DNA of 64,000 nucleotides from Bicyclus anynana (Eukaryota > Arthropoda > Insecta > Lepidoptera > Nymphalidae), in the NCBI RefSeq assembly GCF_947172395.1, contig NC_069097.1, forward strand, positions 15,856,142 to 15,920,141, written 5' to 3'. Positions within the stretch are counted from its first letter, which is position 1. The number at the start of each line of letters is the position of its first letter. The notes beneath the pieces are model-generated. The model was given only the letters and a program-made list of their open reading frames with translations, ran no database searches and was not told the origin of the DNA. The position numbers and the translations under genes were made by a program. Below are positions 32,965 to 46,100 of this stretch, piece by piece.

Positions 32965-35900
32965 GTGAGTAGTGAGCTCTGCTCTCTCTGTCATTGGTGG
33001 AGCGGGCGGCGACGTGTGCGCCATGCTCGTGCGCGAGCTGTGCCTTTCTCTTCTCCGTCTATGAGTATTACCAGCTCTTTTTGAGCGAGTTCATCGGCAT
33101 ATGTTTCAAGCAATTCGTTTATGATTGCTGAGCAGTCACAGTATCTATACGATCGAATCTTAATCGACTCGTTGGCACGGTGTGAACAAGTCGATTAAAA
33201 CGTTTGAGTGATTATTAAAATTGTATTTTTTTTTAATTTAAACCATGCAATTAAAAGATTAAACGTATCATATAAATGCGGTGATTAAAGAAAATTAGGC
33301 TAAATAATCTACATGTACATATAAATTATACGTATAGCAATTATTTCTTAATTATACTGAGCACATATTCTGTATAATTAAGAAATAATTGCGGGTGCTA
33401 TTAGTGCTTTCTAGCCCACGGTAAAAGTATCAAATGAAACTTCCCATTCCGTACGAAACGAAAATACACAATTTAGGTGTGTAACATTCGTTATAAAACA
33501 TTAAGACCCGAGTTCACCGTCTTTCACTTGAACGATGTTTACATAACCGGCCCGTTAAATACTAAACGTAGTTTAAACAACCATTGACAACTTGCAAGTA
33601 ATACCCCAAATGGCAGGGATTTTTTGAGAAACAGGGATATTTTCTTTTCCCAATTCGGAAAACTTCCGCTTTGAAGGGATTTAGAAAAATGTGTATTGGC
33701 AACGCCTATTTATTATTTACGATTTATTATTGTCAATTAATAGCTATTGTGTCAAACACTTTAACGTCTTAACCGAAGTATAACCGGTGTATGCTAGCTT
33801 GGTTAAGATAACCGCCCGATTTACGTCCTTAACCGGCATATGAGCTTAGATGAACAGGAAATTTGGACTAAATAGCGTTTAATTTATTGAAAGAGTTTTA
33901 AATATTTAAACGAATGTCGGTGAACTTGGATTAGATCCAAGTTTACCGACAGCGTTCTTACAGGAATGTCGTAAAATTATCTATGGCTAAAATTTTACCT
34001 GATATTTGAAAAATTCTAAAGAAAGGTCGGTTACAGTATTTATTATGTTTATCTTTTAAGATTTTTAATTTTAATTTTTTAGCTATTTTGATTAAAATCA
34101 AAGTTAAAGATTTTACAGACGTTTATAAGATATCAATTACAATTGAACTAATAGAAAACATATTTCAAGGCAATAAATAAAATAAATATTAAAAACTTAT
34201 ACTCAAAGTCTATATAAACAGAATATTGTTTAACACAGACATAGGCGGGGTGAGCCGTCGTTTTATAGAAACAATAACTTTAAACCAACCGAAAAATATT
34301 AACTACAAATACACGAAAAACAATAAACTCGACATCATTCGTTCATACACAGCGCGCGCGTCCGATAAGCAGCTCGTCTTCCAGTTTCCGCCTCACAGCG
34401 CGCTCACTGCTCCCGGCAGACAATAATGGCCGAGGAAAACATGATCCCGTATTCTCTTATTCGCAACCATTTCGGGAAGCAATAAATACGCAAGGGCGTA
34501 TCTTTACGAGTCGCTACTCGAGCCCGTATGCAGAGATAATGCCCCCACGCAAATATTTATAGCCCCAGTTATGACGCGTCTAAATATCGCCGATTCCAAC
34601 CGCTCGGTACAACAATGGAACGCGTTTTATGTAACGAGGCTGGGGAATATTGCTATATACAAGTACCTTATCTTACTGATATGTGCGTGAAATTTTGTAT
34701 TATAAGATTAGTTGAATTTGTCTAATCAATCAATTGTCGGAGTATAAGGGGTTTCACATCAGAAGCGGTTGTCTGCAAAACACAATTATTGAATGAATGT
34801 CTGTTAGGTCTAACAATTCCCACTAAGAATGTTACCAATAAACCCTGAATGGCAGAGAATGACCTTGAGTGGAGTCACGCACTTGTGAACTATGTGTAGG
34901 TTTAAAGGATCCTTTGACTGTTAACAAACACTCCCCTTTTCCACTCAAGTCACTCTCCCCGCCTATCCCATAAAGAATTACACAACAAAAGATGTGGACG
35001 GCTCGAACGCCACGAGCACACTGAAGCCATCCGTACCGCAAGCCGTTGCAACGCGGCGATAAGACAATTACAAAAAAGCTCGCGGTTTTCATAAGATATA
35101 TCGTTTAAACTTTATGTTTCAAAGTAAACGTAACCAGTAAACCAGTAACCAGTAAAGTAGCTTTACGAATATTTTTAAATCAACTCAGATTTACGCATGA
35201 GAGCGTAACAGACAAATTCACATTTGTCCGACTAAAAACAGGTACAGGTTCTCAATTCGACGCGTATATATTTGGTTTTAATACTTGTACCTCATAAGTT
35301 CGTCATTTATTAACCAATTTTGATAATCCTTTTTTTATTTGAAAGCGTATACTTCCAGATTGGTCACATTTAATTTTCATGAAAATCGGTTTAGTAATTT
35401 TGTGTTAAAATCAAAATAACTAGTAAATAGTCGGTTCCATTTTTATGTTAAAACTAGCGGACGCCCGCGACTTTGTCCGTGTGCAACTCCATGAAAACTT
35501 TCAACTACCCCTACCCCTAGCCTACCCTACCCCTACCCTACCTTACCCCTAGTATAACCTTCTCCTGACAATAACAAACACATCGAAAAAAAAATTGTGA
35601 AATCGGTCCAGCCGTTCACGCATGATGGCGTGACCAAGGGATATATGAATTCATTTTTATAATATGTCCAAACAAAAGATTATCCTACAAAAATATGTAG
35701 ACCAAGTTACAAGTATAACGTTTACAATAGACATGTTTAACGTTAACGTATCAGTTGTACCGCAGCTACGGCACATACGGTGAACATCGCAAGGTGATCT
35801 CACGTGATCCCGTGCGATAAAGAAAATATTGTTGCGGGAAACCTACGCCGTGTAAGGTGTAAGCCTCTCCCGTTACATCATTATCCGACCCCATGCCGGC

Positions 35901-38900
35901 TATCCGACACTTATGATTTGGCGACGGATACGTTTGCCACGATATAACTTAGTTTTTTCATCTTAATCGTATATCTTTATGATAACGACACAACTTACAC
36001 GAGTGGCTGTTAAAATACTAACTTTTATAGATTATTTTTGATATTGTAATTCACAGTTTATTCCAGGCCACTGCCCAGTCCAAGTAACGTCTAGGCTAGG
36101 TTAGGGTTCAACTTGAATATTACATCTACGCGTAAACCCCAAGCAAGTCGTTCGTTAATTTTTTTTACAATATTGTATGCGTGAGAAGTATGTAGCTGAA
36201 ATTCTTTAACATTTCGATCACATCCGTCCAATGACCTCAGCGCCTAACCCACACGAATTACGTATTTATATTTAGTTCTTGTAATTTGATTTGTTGTAGA
36301 AGTTTCTAATGAAAATTACGTCGAACAAGCTATGAATTAATTATTAACGTGTTCATGGCTACGAGTAACGTGTACCTTTTAATACATTTAAAATTTCATT
36401 AACTTGATTTTTGTTTGTTATGTTTCAGGGAACAACTTTTGGCCATACTTCCCGAAGTTAAACAAAGCGCCGGGAAATGGTTAGAAGAAAACGAGGAGTT
36501 TAAAGCTATCGAGGCTAAACTTCAAATGTGCCACCAGCAGATGGCTTTGATTAAGGAGATCGAAGCTTACGGGACCAATCTCAGCAACCATCCGCTGCAC
36601 GCCATCTCCCAAAAGTACACTTCTTACAAGCAAGCCAAGAATGCCGTCGAAGATTCCATGAAAGCTCTCGTTAAAATTCTAAACGATTTTGACACGCAAC
36701 TTGAAAGCTTTTCTAAGACCAATGACGTTTTGAATGGGCCACAACTGATGGCGTGGGTGCAGGAGTTCTCCGGTCCTCAAGAAGCAGAGGAGGAAGGACA
36801 AATATTCGAAAACATAAAAGAATTTTTGACGAACGCTGGTCAGAGTTCGATGTTAACCCAATGCGAGCAGGCCGAACTTGAATTAAATCAAAGCATGAAA
36901 CAAACTCATCTTCTAGTGAGATCATGTCTCGAGCTGCTCACCCAATACGTCGCGGTCTCCCAATACTATCCGCAAAGTCAAACAGAATTCCATCGCATGA
37001 CGATGCTCCGAAAGTATCTCGCCGCCGCTTTGGAGAGCAAGTCCCCGGAAGTTTGCCGCGAAGTGTCCAACCAGGTCACGGCGCTGGTCAACTCGGATTC
37101 AAATTCTGGCGACTCGCAGCAAATCGTCGCTTACAATTTCCGCTTACAACAAGTAAACGCCGAAGCCACTGCACATTTGAACAAATGTCTGGAAAGATTG
37201 CAACAAGAGGGAGGTCCCGATGCCATTGCCGTAGCGCAAGAAGCTTACGTTGAGGCCAAAAACAGTATAAGTAATTGGGTGCGGACCGAGGAAGGCGCGC
37301 CAGCCATTTTAGAGAATGTCGTGATCGGAATGTTGTGCAATTTGAACAGACGATATCTTATGCTCGAAAATGGTGCGCAAAGTGCCGGAGACTGTCTGGT
37401 AGATTTGACTTCTATGGAAGGAGAATGGTTCCTCGATGATATGAATTCGTTATCGATGCAAGCGGTCGAGCTGCTGTCCCTTCTGCCTTTGCAGTCGGCG
37501 TCCGTCGAAGACGCCGCTCTGCCGGTGGCCGTCGAATGCGTCCGAAACGCCAACTTACTCCTCGCTGACTTGGTGCAGTTAAACTACAACTTCAGCACCA
37601 TTATACTACCAGAAGCTCTTAAAAAACTTCACTCGGAAGACGCTTCCGCTGTGTTAATGATAAATGAGCTGAACAACGTCATTATGACTTCACCCATACC
37701 CTTGAACGATCTGTTGGCGCAGCTGGAGATGCATTTCAGATACCTCGTTATGGACATGGAGGTACGTGTACAAATATAATTATAATATTACAATACGCAC
37801 ACTAATATAATTTCAACGCAATTTTTTCTATCCCTTCTCGAGGCTGAGACGGACAAGAGTGTAACACCGTCAACTTCCCAAGGCTGGCGAAGGCTGGAGG
37901 CTGAGAAAATTAAATACTGCGAAATTGCGGAATAAAGAAAACCTTGTGATCGAAAGTCACATGGACAATTCACTGAATCATCGAGGCAATTAATCTGTGT
38001 TATATAATATTAGTGAACCTTTCATATGATATGGATTACTTATTCGATAATGCATAATAATTAATTATTTGTCGTTAATTACTCATTGATTTATTACCAT
38101 TTAACAATTAATAGGCTAATCCCTGAACCAACGATGCATTTAAATATTAATAATGAATTAATAAATGACATTGTACCCGCAGTCCCCGGCAGCTAGCGCC
38201 CAGCACATAACAGCGAAGCTGCGCGCCCGGTACGAAGCGCTGCTGTCTCCGCCGTCCGAGGGCGACAGCCAGTCGGGCGGCCGCATGCTGCTGATGGGCT
38301 TCAACGGGCTGTTCGCGGCCGTGGAGCTGCGCGGCCGGGAGCTGGCCGACCACCTGGCCGCGCCCACGCCGCCCGCCTGGCGCAAGATCGACCACATCAA
38401 CGACGCCATGCACATGTCGGTGAGTCGACACTGTGCCCATCTCTGGCAGACGCGGCCGTGGAGCTGCGCGGCCGGGAGCTGGCCGACCACCTGGCCGCGC
38501 CCACGCCGCCCGCCTGGCGCAGGATCGACCACATCAACGACGCCATGCACATGTCGGTGAGTCGACACTGTGCCCATCTCTGGCAGCCGCGGCCGTGGAG
38601 CTGCGCGGCCGGGAGCTGGCCGACCGCCTGGCCGCGCCCACGCCGCCCGCCTGGCGCAAGATCGACCACATCAACGACGCCATGCACATGTCGGTGAGTC
38701 GACACTGTGCCCATCTCTGGCAGCCGCGGCCGTGGAGTTGCGCGGCCGGGAGCTGGCCGACCACTTGGCCGCACCCACGCCGCCCGCCTGTCGCAAGATC
38801 GACCACATCAACGACGCCATGCACATGTCGGTGAGTCGACACTGTGACCATCTCTCTCTCAACATCCAGGAACGAATGGAAAGAAAAATAGAAAGATGCA

Positions 38901-40107
38901 TATGCACAATCTTTCGAGGCTATTGCTTCTCTTTGTCGGTGATATTCCTCCTTTTTTCTGTCATATGAGCTTGCGCTAGACTTGATGGAAAATAATGATC
39001 TCCTCGATAAAACGAGCCATTCGGTCCTGCCATTAAAAATAACATAGTGATGGCGATGTGATGTTTCCAGGCGGCGATGCAGAGTCCGGCGCTGCGCTCC
39101 GTGCTGGAGGACATCTTCGTGGTGCGGCGCATCCAGACGGCGGCCGAGGTGTTCACGCTGTGCGCGCAGCTCGCCTGCGCCTTCCGCGCCGCGCCCGCCG
39201 CGCCCGCGCCGCCGCCCGCCGCCGTCGTGCTGGACGACGCCGCGCTCTGCAAGCCGGTCCGCAGGTACGCGCACTTACACGTGCGGCTAAACGTATCAAA
39301 GCAGTGGCGTAGCGTGCCTTAAAGAGGCCCTGTATTAAAATTAGGTAGGGGGCCCAATAGACAAGCGGCAAATCCAATTTTTCTCAAAAAGCTCTCAATT
39401 CCCTTACTCAAAAAAATTATTACATGTTGTGTAGTATGTTGTAACAAACATTTTGGTATTCATTTTACACAGGTAAGGTTTAGATTTGGGAGTTTTGTTT
39501 TTTCAGGAAGCACCAGACCAAGTGGGATTGGATTACATTTTACTAATTTTTGCTTTCACACGTAGGAGCCCCTGAAGTCCGGGGGCCCCGTATCATTGAT
39601 ACACCTCATACGGCAGTAGTTACGCCCCTGTATCAGAGACTGATCACTTTAGTTTTAACCCTTCGAGTCCCCTGGCACTCGACTTTTTTAGTATGTGTAA
39701 TGTACATGTCGCGCTCGCTCGACGCAGCCCTCGGGCGGACTGGCAGAATTCTACAGAAAATTTATTGGCGACCAGAATCCATTATTGTCGGTGAGTAGGC
39801 AACACTGTATACTGTTTTTGGCGCGCAGTTTGTGTGTCATCGCTCATTTAATAAAACACTACATAATAGTAGTTATCTTGTTGCGTTCCCAGGTTCACAG
39901 CCGAGTACGTGTCCCGCTGCGTGCTGGGCGTGCACTCGAAGGCGCTGGCGTCCGTGCTGTGTCTGCTGCTGCGCCGCGCGCGCCTCGACCTGCACGCCGA
40001 GGTGGAGCAGAAGGAGATCGGTGAGTGGAGCTGATGTGCGGAGTAGCTCAGGATAACGAGAGATGTAGGTATAGAAGCGTTGGTGCTGTTTTATGTACCC
40101 GAATCGC

Positions 40108-40143
<36 letters not shown>

Positions 40144-43100
40144 TTCATCATCATATCAGCCGATGGACGTCCACTGCAGAACATAGGCCGAATCGCTTAA
40201 CTCTCGCTTATTTAACTAACAGTTTTTAGCCGATTGGAGAGAGTGGTGAAAGACTCGGTGTTGTAGTAAGAACGGAATATGAATTGAATTGAATTGAATC
40301 TAATATATTTCTGTCATATTGTCCTAATTATATTTACAATTTTACCTACCTAATATTTGTTACGCGCAATAGTTATAAAAATACGATTCAATCACATTAG
40401 CGTGCGTGAATATATCGTGATATAAAAGTACCGCGCTGCTAGTTGCGGCATCATTTCCAATTAGAATTCGACGCAGGCATGTATTCCGGAGTTCGACGCT
40501 CGGCGTATGTTGCACGTAAATATCGCGCGCCTGAGCTGCTAGAGCTAGCCTCAGTCAGCTGCGGTTCGTCGCGGCGAACGGTCGTATGCTTCCGATGGTA
40601 TGCACGTGTGTGTCGAGGTAACACATGAAGTAGTTCCGTTGACGTATGTACGTTATTCTGTCATCTGCAGGCGCATCGTGGAGCGTCTCGCTGGAGTCTC
40701 TGTGCGAGAAGGCGGCGACGGTGGGCGAGCGCCGCACGCGCGCGCGCGCCGCGTCGCTGGCGGCGGCGCTGCAGGCGGGCCGCGCGCGCGCGCACCGCGC
40801 CGCGCTGGCCACGCGCGCCGTGGAGCGAGCGCGGGCCGTGGCGCGCGCCAGCCGCCTGCGCACCGCGGCGCACGCGCAGCTGCACGCCGAGGTATTCTGC
40901 ATTAGTCATCTATAGCTTGGCAAGTTCGTTGGGACACAGCGCGTGGGACAGGGAAGTGAGGTGCATCAGTCGTGTAACCACACCGACTACCTATCCACAG
41001 CTATAGACACTGTACCGACGCAGCTGTGTTCGACACTGGCGTAGAAAACAGGATTTGAAAAAATTGACATTCACCTCTTACTATCTCGGAGGTGTGCCTT
41101 GCTTTTACACCCCCGACCCACATTTTACAGAGGCTTTGAAACCGTCCTTTGCGACTCGGAGATTAATAACAACAGGTTAGGGTAGCCGCTGCACAGCAGA
41201 ACAGGTTTCCGATTTCTTACGTCACACCCTTCAAACCGATGTCCAGGTATACCTTGATACACTCTACTCAAACAAGGCGAAACCCTTGGACAGTTATGCC
41301 ATACTCCTTCTTCATCCAGTAGTCCACTGGCACAGGCTCTAGTTCTCTCTGACTGAACTACTTCACTACTAGAAACCCCTGGTAACGTTTTTGTAGTTTT
41401 TTTTTTAACAAAAACACGGAATATCTTAAATGTAAAGTTCCTTGTGTAACTTTTTGTATCAAACATGCCCTCATGATTCATGCAGAACATCTGAGAACGG
41501 TGTATCGGGAACAGTAAGAGTGATGAGGCATCCATTCTCAATGCCGATGCTCTTCCGCAGGTCCTCAACAGCAACCAGGACCCCAGCCCGCTGCTGGCGC
41601 GGCGCGCGCGCGACCTCAGCGCTGCCGTGGAGCGCCTGGACACTGGCACTGCCAAGGCGCAGACCCTCGTCACCGCCGCGCACCAGAGGTACTACACTCT
41701 TCCGCAGGTCCAAAGTTAGCCTTCGACTGGGACCTCACCTGATGTTAAATGATGATGTAGTCTGAGATGGAAGCGGGCTTACTTGGAAGAGGCACAACTT
41801 TATTCTACTAACACCTCAGTTTGTACGCAACATAGTACCGGAATGCTAAATCGCTTGGCGGTACGTCTTAGACATAAGCCTATTTAGAAATTATAAACTC
41901 CTGAACTGGCACGTAATGGAGGGCGAACCCAGGAGCACTTCTGTGGAGGACCACATACTACCAATTGCAATTGCAGCCATCAATGACTCGTATCTACACT
42001 CCTGGTCACATATCCCGAGATTTGCTCGAAATTATTATATGTATTATTAAATTCCACTCGAAAGCTGTGAGAAAGTTGAGACTTGACTTGAATGGAAGCT
42101 AATATTTGTGTTTTTAATTTTAAATTCACTTCTTCTACAACAATACTTTATTTATGATTACACAAATATACAAGTGATGAACCTTACACGTAATTAAAAC
42201 ATTACAGAGTGAAGTGGGGCGCGGGCGCCAACCCCGCGCTGCGCTCCGTGGTGCGCGCGCTGGAGAGCGGCTGGGCGGCGCGCGGCGCGGGCGCGCGCAC
42301 GCTGTCGGCCGCGGCCGCCGCGCTGGCGCCGCACGCGCGCGTGGCCGCCGCCCTGAGCGCCGCGCCCGCCGCACGGGCCGCACGCGCCGCACGCACCGCT
42401 AAAGCCGCCAAGACGGCCAAGACTGCGCTCGCGCATTGGGAAAAGGTTTGTCCGCAATTCATATATTGTTTATGGAATTCTTTATATTGCATAGTATAAT
42501 AAATATACATCTTCATTACCAACCAATATTCGGCTCACTGTTGAGCACGTTGAGTTTTTTAGCCGCTTATATTTATTTATTTATTTATTTATTTATTTTA
42601 TAGGGTACCAACAGGTTATGACAATTAAAATTGAGTTTTACAAAAACATAGATTAGTGAAGTTGTTGTGTCATAGACCCACTTATAGGTTACCTCAACAT
42701 GCGTAATTTAGTACTCGAATAGATACATAAAAAGAATTAAAAGAATAATAAATAGGTTAATTAGACTAAATTAGGGAGAAAACTGTTTTAGATTTGCGTT
42801 TGAAAATATAGATATGGATCTATCACACAATTACATTATGAACAGAATTAAACTAATATAACCATAAAAAGAAAAAAAAAACAGTATAATCTAAAGATAA
42901 AAATAACATTTAAGTAACATTTAAGAGGTATCCCTTTTGTACTGAGTTAAAAAATATTTTTCTAGTTTATTTTTGAAAATAGGCAAAGTGTCACCAGCTA
43001 TATCAATATTTACTTCCTTAGAAATAGTGTTATATGTGGAAATCATTCTATTTAATGGAGCTGAAGCGCCTAAATTTGTTTTGGAGTAACTAGTCCAGAA

Positions 43101-46100
43101 AGGCGTGAAATTTTTGACCCGACAAAATGGTCTTGGTATTCTGAAAGAAATTCTAGAAAGTAAAGTGGATGCATCTACCGGTCCATTAAGTAATTTATAT
43201 AAGAAACATAAATCTAACATCTTTCTACGATCCGAGAGAGCTAACAATTTGTAATGGTGTAATCTAGAGTTATAACTAATATTATTTCTGCTTTTAACTA
43301 ACTTATCACAAATACTAAGATGGTAAGTAAATCGCTTTTGGATTCGTTCAATTCTCATAGTGTGTACGTTGTAAAATGGATTCCATACAACTGAACCGTA
43401 TTCTAAAATACTTCTCGTCAGTGCATTAAATAACAAAATTTTAGTGCTAGTGTTTTTAAAATTTTTGCAACTGCGATTGATAAAACCACTGATTTTTGAA
43501 GCTTTTTTGCATATGTTGTCTATGTGCGGTATAAAACTTAATTTGTGGTCACCACTTTGCAGGTAGGGCATTTCCAGTTTGATTTATAAGAAACAGATAG
43601 TTTACTATAGTTTTCTTTCGTCATATTTATACATAAGTAATGATAAGTTGACGCGCAAAGTGAACATTTTATTAACTCCCTTGATTCGAGTGGAGAGCTA
43701 CAAGCGACGCAATTTAGTGGCATGACAGAAAAAAAAAAAAAAAAAAAAAAAAAAAAGATATATTAAAGATTATTGAGATATTGTCATTCATTAAATAATA
43801 GAGGTTCATAGAAAATATCGGTGATGCCAAACATGGTAAAATGTCGGTAAGCTTGACATCTGTGTCGGCAGGCGTGCACGCTGGCGCAGAAGTACTCGCT
43901 GCAGGTGTCGCCCACCGAGGAGTCGCTCATGGAGATGCTGCACCCCGAGGGAAACATCGACGCGCAGTGGGTAAGTCTGCGATCAGCATTACCTGGCTGA
44001 TTTGAAATATTTCGGATTTAGTGTATTGCCAATCTTTTTGAAATATCTATTTTTAATTAAGTAATATTTATATTTTTATGTAAGTGCACCTTGTCCAATC
44101 GTCACGTAAGAGCGAATCAAAAAAGACAAAATTATTTTGCATGCCAAAATGATTTTGTCTTGTTGTGATTATGTCATAAAAACAATAAAAAAAAAATCTG
44201 AACGAGATTTAAATTATAACATTTATGTCGACGAGGATTAATTACAACATTTTGAACGATGAGGGATTATTAATTAAAAAAAAAAATGTTGACGAGGATT
44301 AATAAGAATATTTGTGTGTGTTTGTATGAAGATTTTCACCAAGTAGTCGTGGTGTTTGAAAGTCCTACAAAAGCCTATATCCTGCAGTGGACATCTTTCG
44401 GTATGATGATGATAATGTTGACGACGTTGACTCGTGGTGGTCAGGTGGGCAACGTGTCAGCGCTGGTCCGCGAGACGGCCAGCGCGGCGACGGCGGCGCG
44501 CGCGGCGGCGCTGGGCCGCGTGCAGGCCGCGGGCGACGCGCTGCGGGCCGCCGCCAACAAGCTGGTGCACGCCGCGCTCGAGCGCGACTCGCTGCTGGCG
44601 GAGCTCAAGGCGCCGCTGCAGGCCTTGCTGCAGCTTAATGACGTGAGTGTTGGATAGAAGCAGGCGTTACTTTGCGGAAGTTCATCATGATTATATAATG
44701 ATTTATTTATTTTGCTATCATCCGCGAAAAGTCGGCGAACCCATGCGACAACGTCACCCAGGTCCGACAAAATACTCTCTACGTACGTTTCACCCCGAAA
44801 CCGGAGCATCCTCAGGAGATGTTAACTCTACAACAGTCAACATCATTTTGTCGGACCTGGGTGACGTTGTCGCATGGGTTCGTCGACTTTTCGCGGATGA
44901 TAGCAAAATAAATAAATCAATATATAAGACCTGAGTATTGACCCCACACCAGAACATACATTCCATCAAAAGAGAAAAAGAAAGAGAATCGATGTACAGA
45001 CTGACACCAGATTTAAAAAAGCGTTCTTCTTTTTGCGCATTTTACTTTATAGCACTACACAAACAAAGCAGGTGCCGTAATCTGATCTGATGTTATGCTT
45101 TCTGCGTAGTGAAAACACACACACAAAAACACAGAACTCGAGAACTGTATGTGCAGGCTCTCAGAGTAACACATGATGCTCTATTCCAGGGAGACAACCC
45201 GGCGCAGGAGTTCTCGACGCTGTGGCGCAGTGTGACGGAGCAGATCGACTGCATCTCGCTGGAGCCCGACGCGGAGGCGCGCGTGCGGGCGGCGGAGCGC
45301 GCCGCCGCGCAGCTGCAGACCGACCTGCCCGCGCTGCTGCAGCTGCTGCTCGAGTGAGTGCGCACACACACCTAACATGTGAACCACGACATTCATTTCG
45401 TATAGATAGATCCGACCGTATTGCGTAAAAGCTAGGGTCCAAAGCCAATGCATCGGAACACGAAACCAACGGACGCATACGCTGCCGATCCGATGGTCAG
45501 ATTAGCCGGCCAATAATAGTAGTAGCGGCGAGTACGGTTACGACGAGACTAATGTTCAAGTGTTTGTGGCAGCCGGCGTCCCTGCTGCGCAGCCGGGGTG
45601 TGAAGTGTGTGGTCTAGTTCGTGTACGGTGAAGATGGTAATAAGTGTGTGTATCTCATATCCAGTGGCCACAAGATGGCCCCAATGATTCACTATCAGGA
45701 ACACACGGGTCACACCCGGCTAAAATAGAGAGTTTTTGCACCCACAGGCGACGTTCGTTTCGCCTCTGTATACCCCCCCTACAACTCGCGCGGAGTGGTA
45801 AACCGGCCGTTTAGCCTCCACGCGGGCCCTCGTGGCCACACGGGGTGCAAACAATCTCCCATCCGCGATACTAAGTCATTAGGTTCGCTATTCAATAGAA
45901 AATCACGCCGGTGCGAATGAAAAAGAATGGATACCGCTCGGTGCAACAAAGAATCTATTTTATATATAAATTATTATTTTTATATAAAAATAACGCTTCG
46001 AACAATGCGTCTGGCCCACAATATTCACAATTCAAAAAAAACAGTGTGCTGTATAAGGCTGTATATGACTAAAGTGAAAGTTTCAAAAATAAAAAACACC

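Larger units (their letters stand above)
42560..43728 (-). mobile_element. Internally deleted Jockey/CR1-type LINE in an SMG1 intron
   Basis: On the - strand it begins at ATG (43723) with a PHD-finger ORF1 N-terminus and, after a deletion junction near 43550, continues in the ORF2 C-terminal part, then a 3' region and a (TAAA)n tail at 42600-42567. A run of 28 A (43729-43756) abuts the 5' end on the + strand. Lies between SMG1 exons H and I. Confidence 0.8.

Noticed and set aside
36415..36417. ATG at 36415 as the start of a separate gene
   Set aside because: It is inside the intron polypyrimidine region; the acceptor at 36428 and the phase with exon A show this is an internal SMG1 exon.
38587..38693. 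Repeat copies 2-4 as extra cassette exons (each has cag before and GTGAGT after)
   Set aside because: Each would be 107 nt, which shifts frame, and the residues duplicate exon C. The donor-choice reading is simpler.
38534..39274. 246-codon minus-strand ORF over SMG1 exons C-D
   Set aside because: Antisense shadow of GC-rich exons and the 137-bp repeat; it crosses splice sites and intron sequence and has repeated low-complexity content.
39728..39790. Possible 63-nt SMG1 micro-exon reading PSGGLAEFYRKFIGDQNPLL
   Set aside because: It has acceptor-like and donor-like ends and looks protein-like, but that frame does not fit the phase-2 junction, and inserting it would break the conserved KPVRRFTAEYV block made by joining exons D and E directly.
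45440..45900. GC-rich block after SMG1 exon K (CCACGCGGGCCCTCGTGGCC)
   Set aside because: Looks like a transposon 5' region, but I could not match ends or a reading frame, so it is not listed as a feature.
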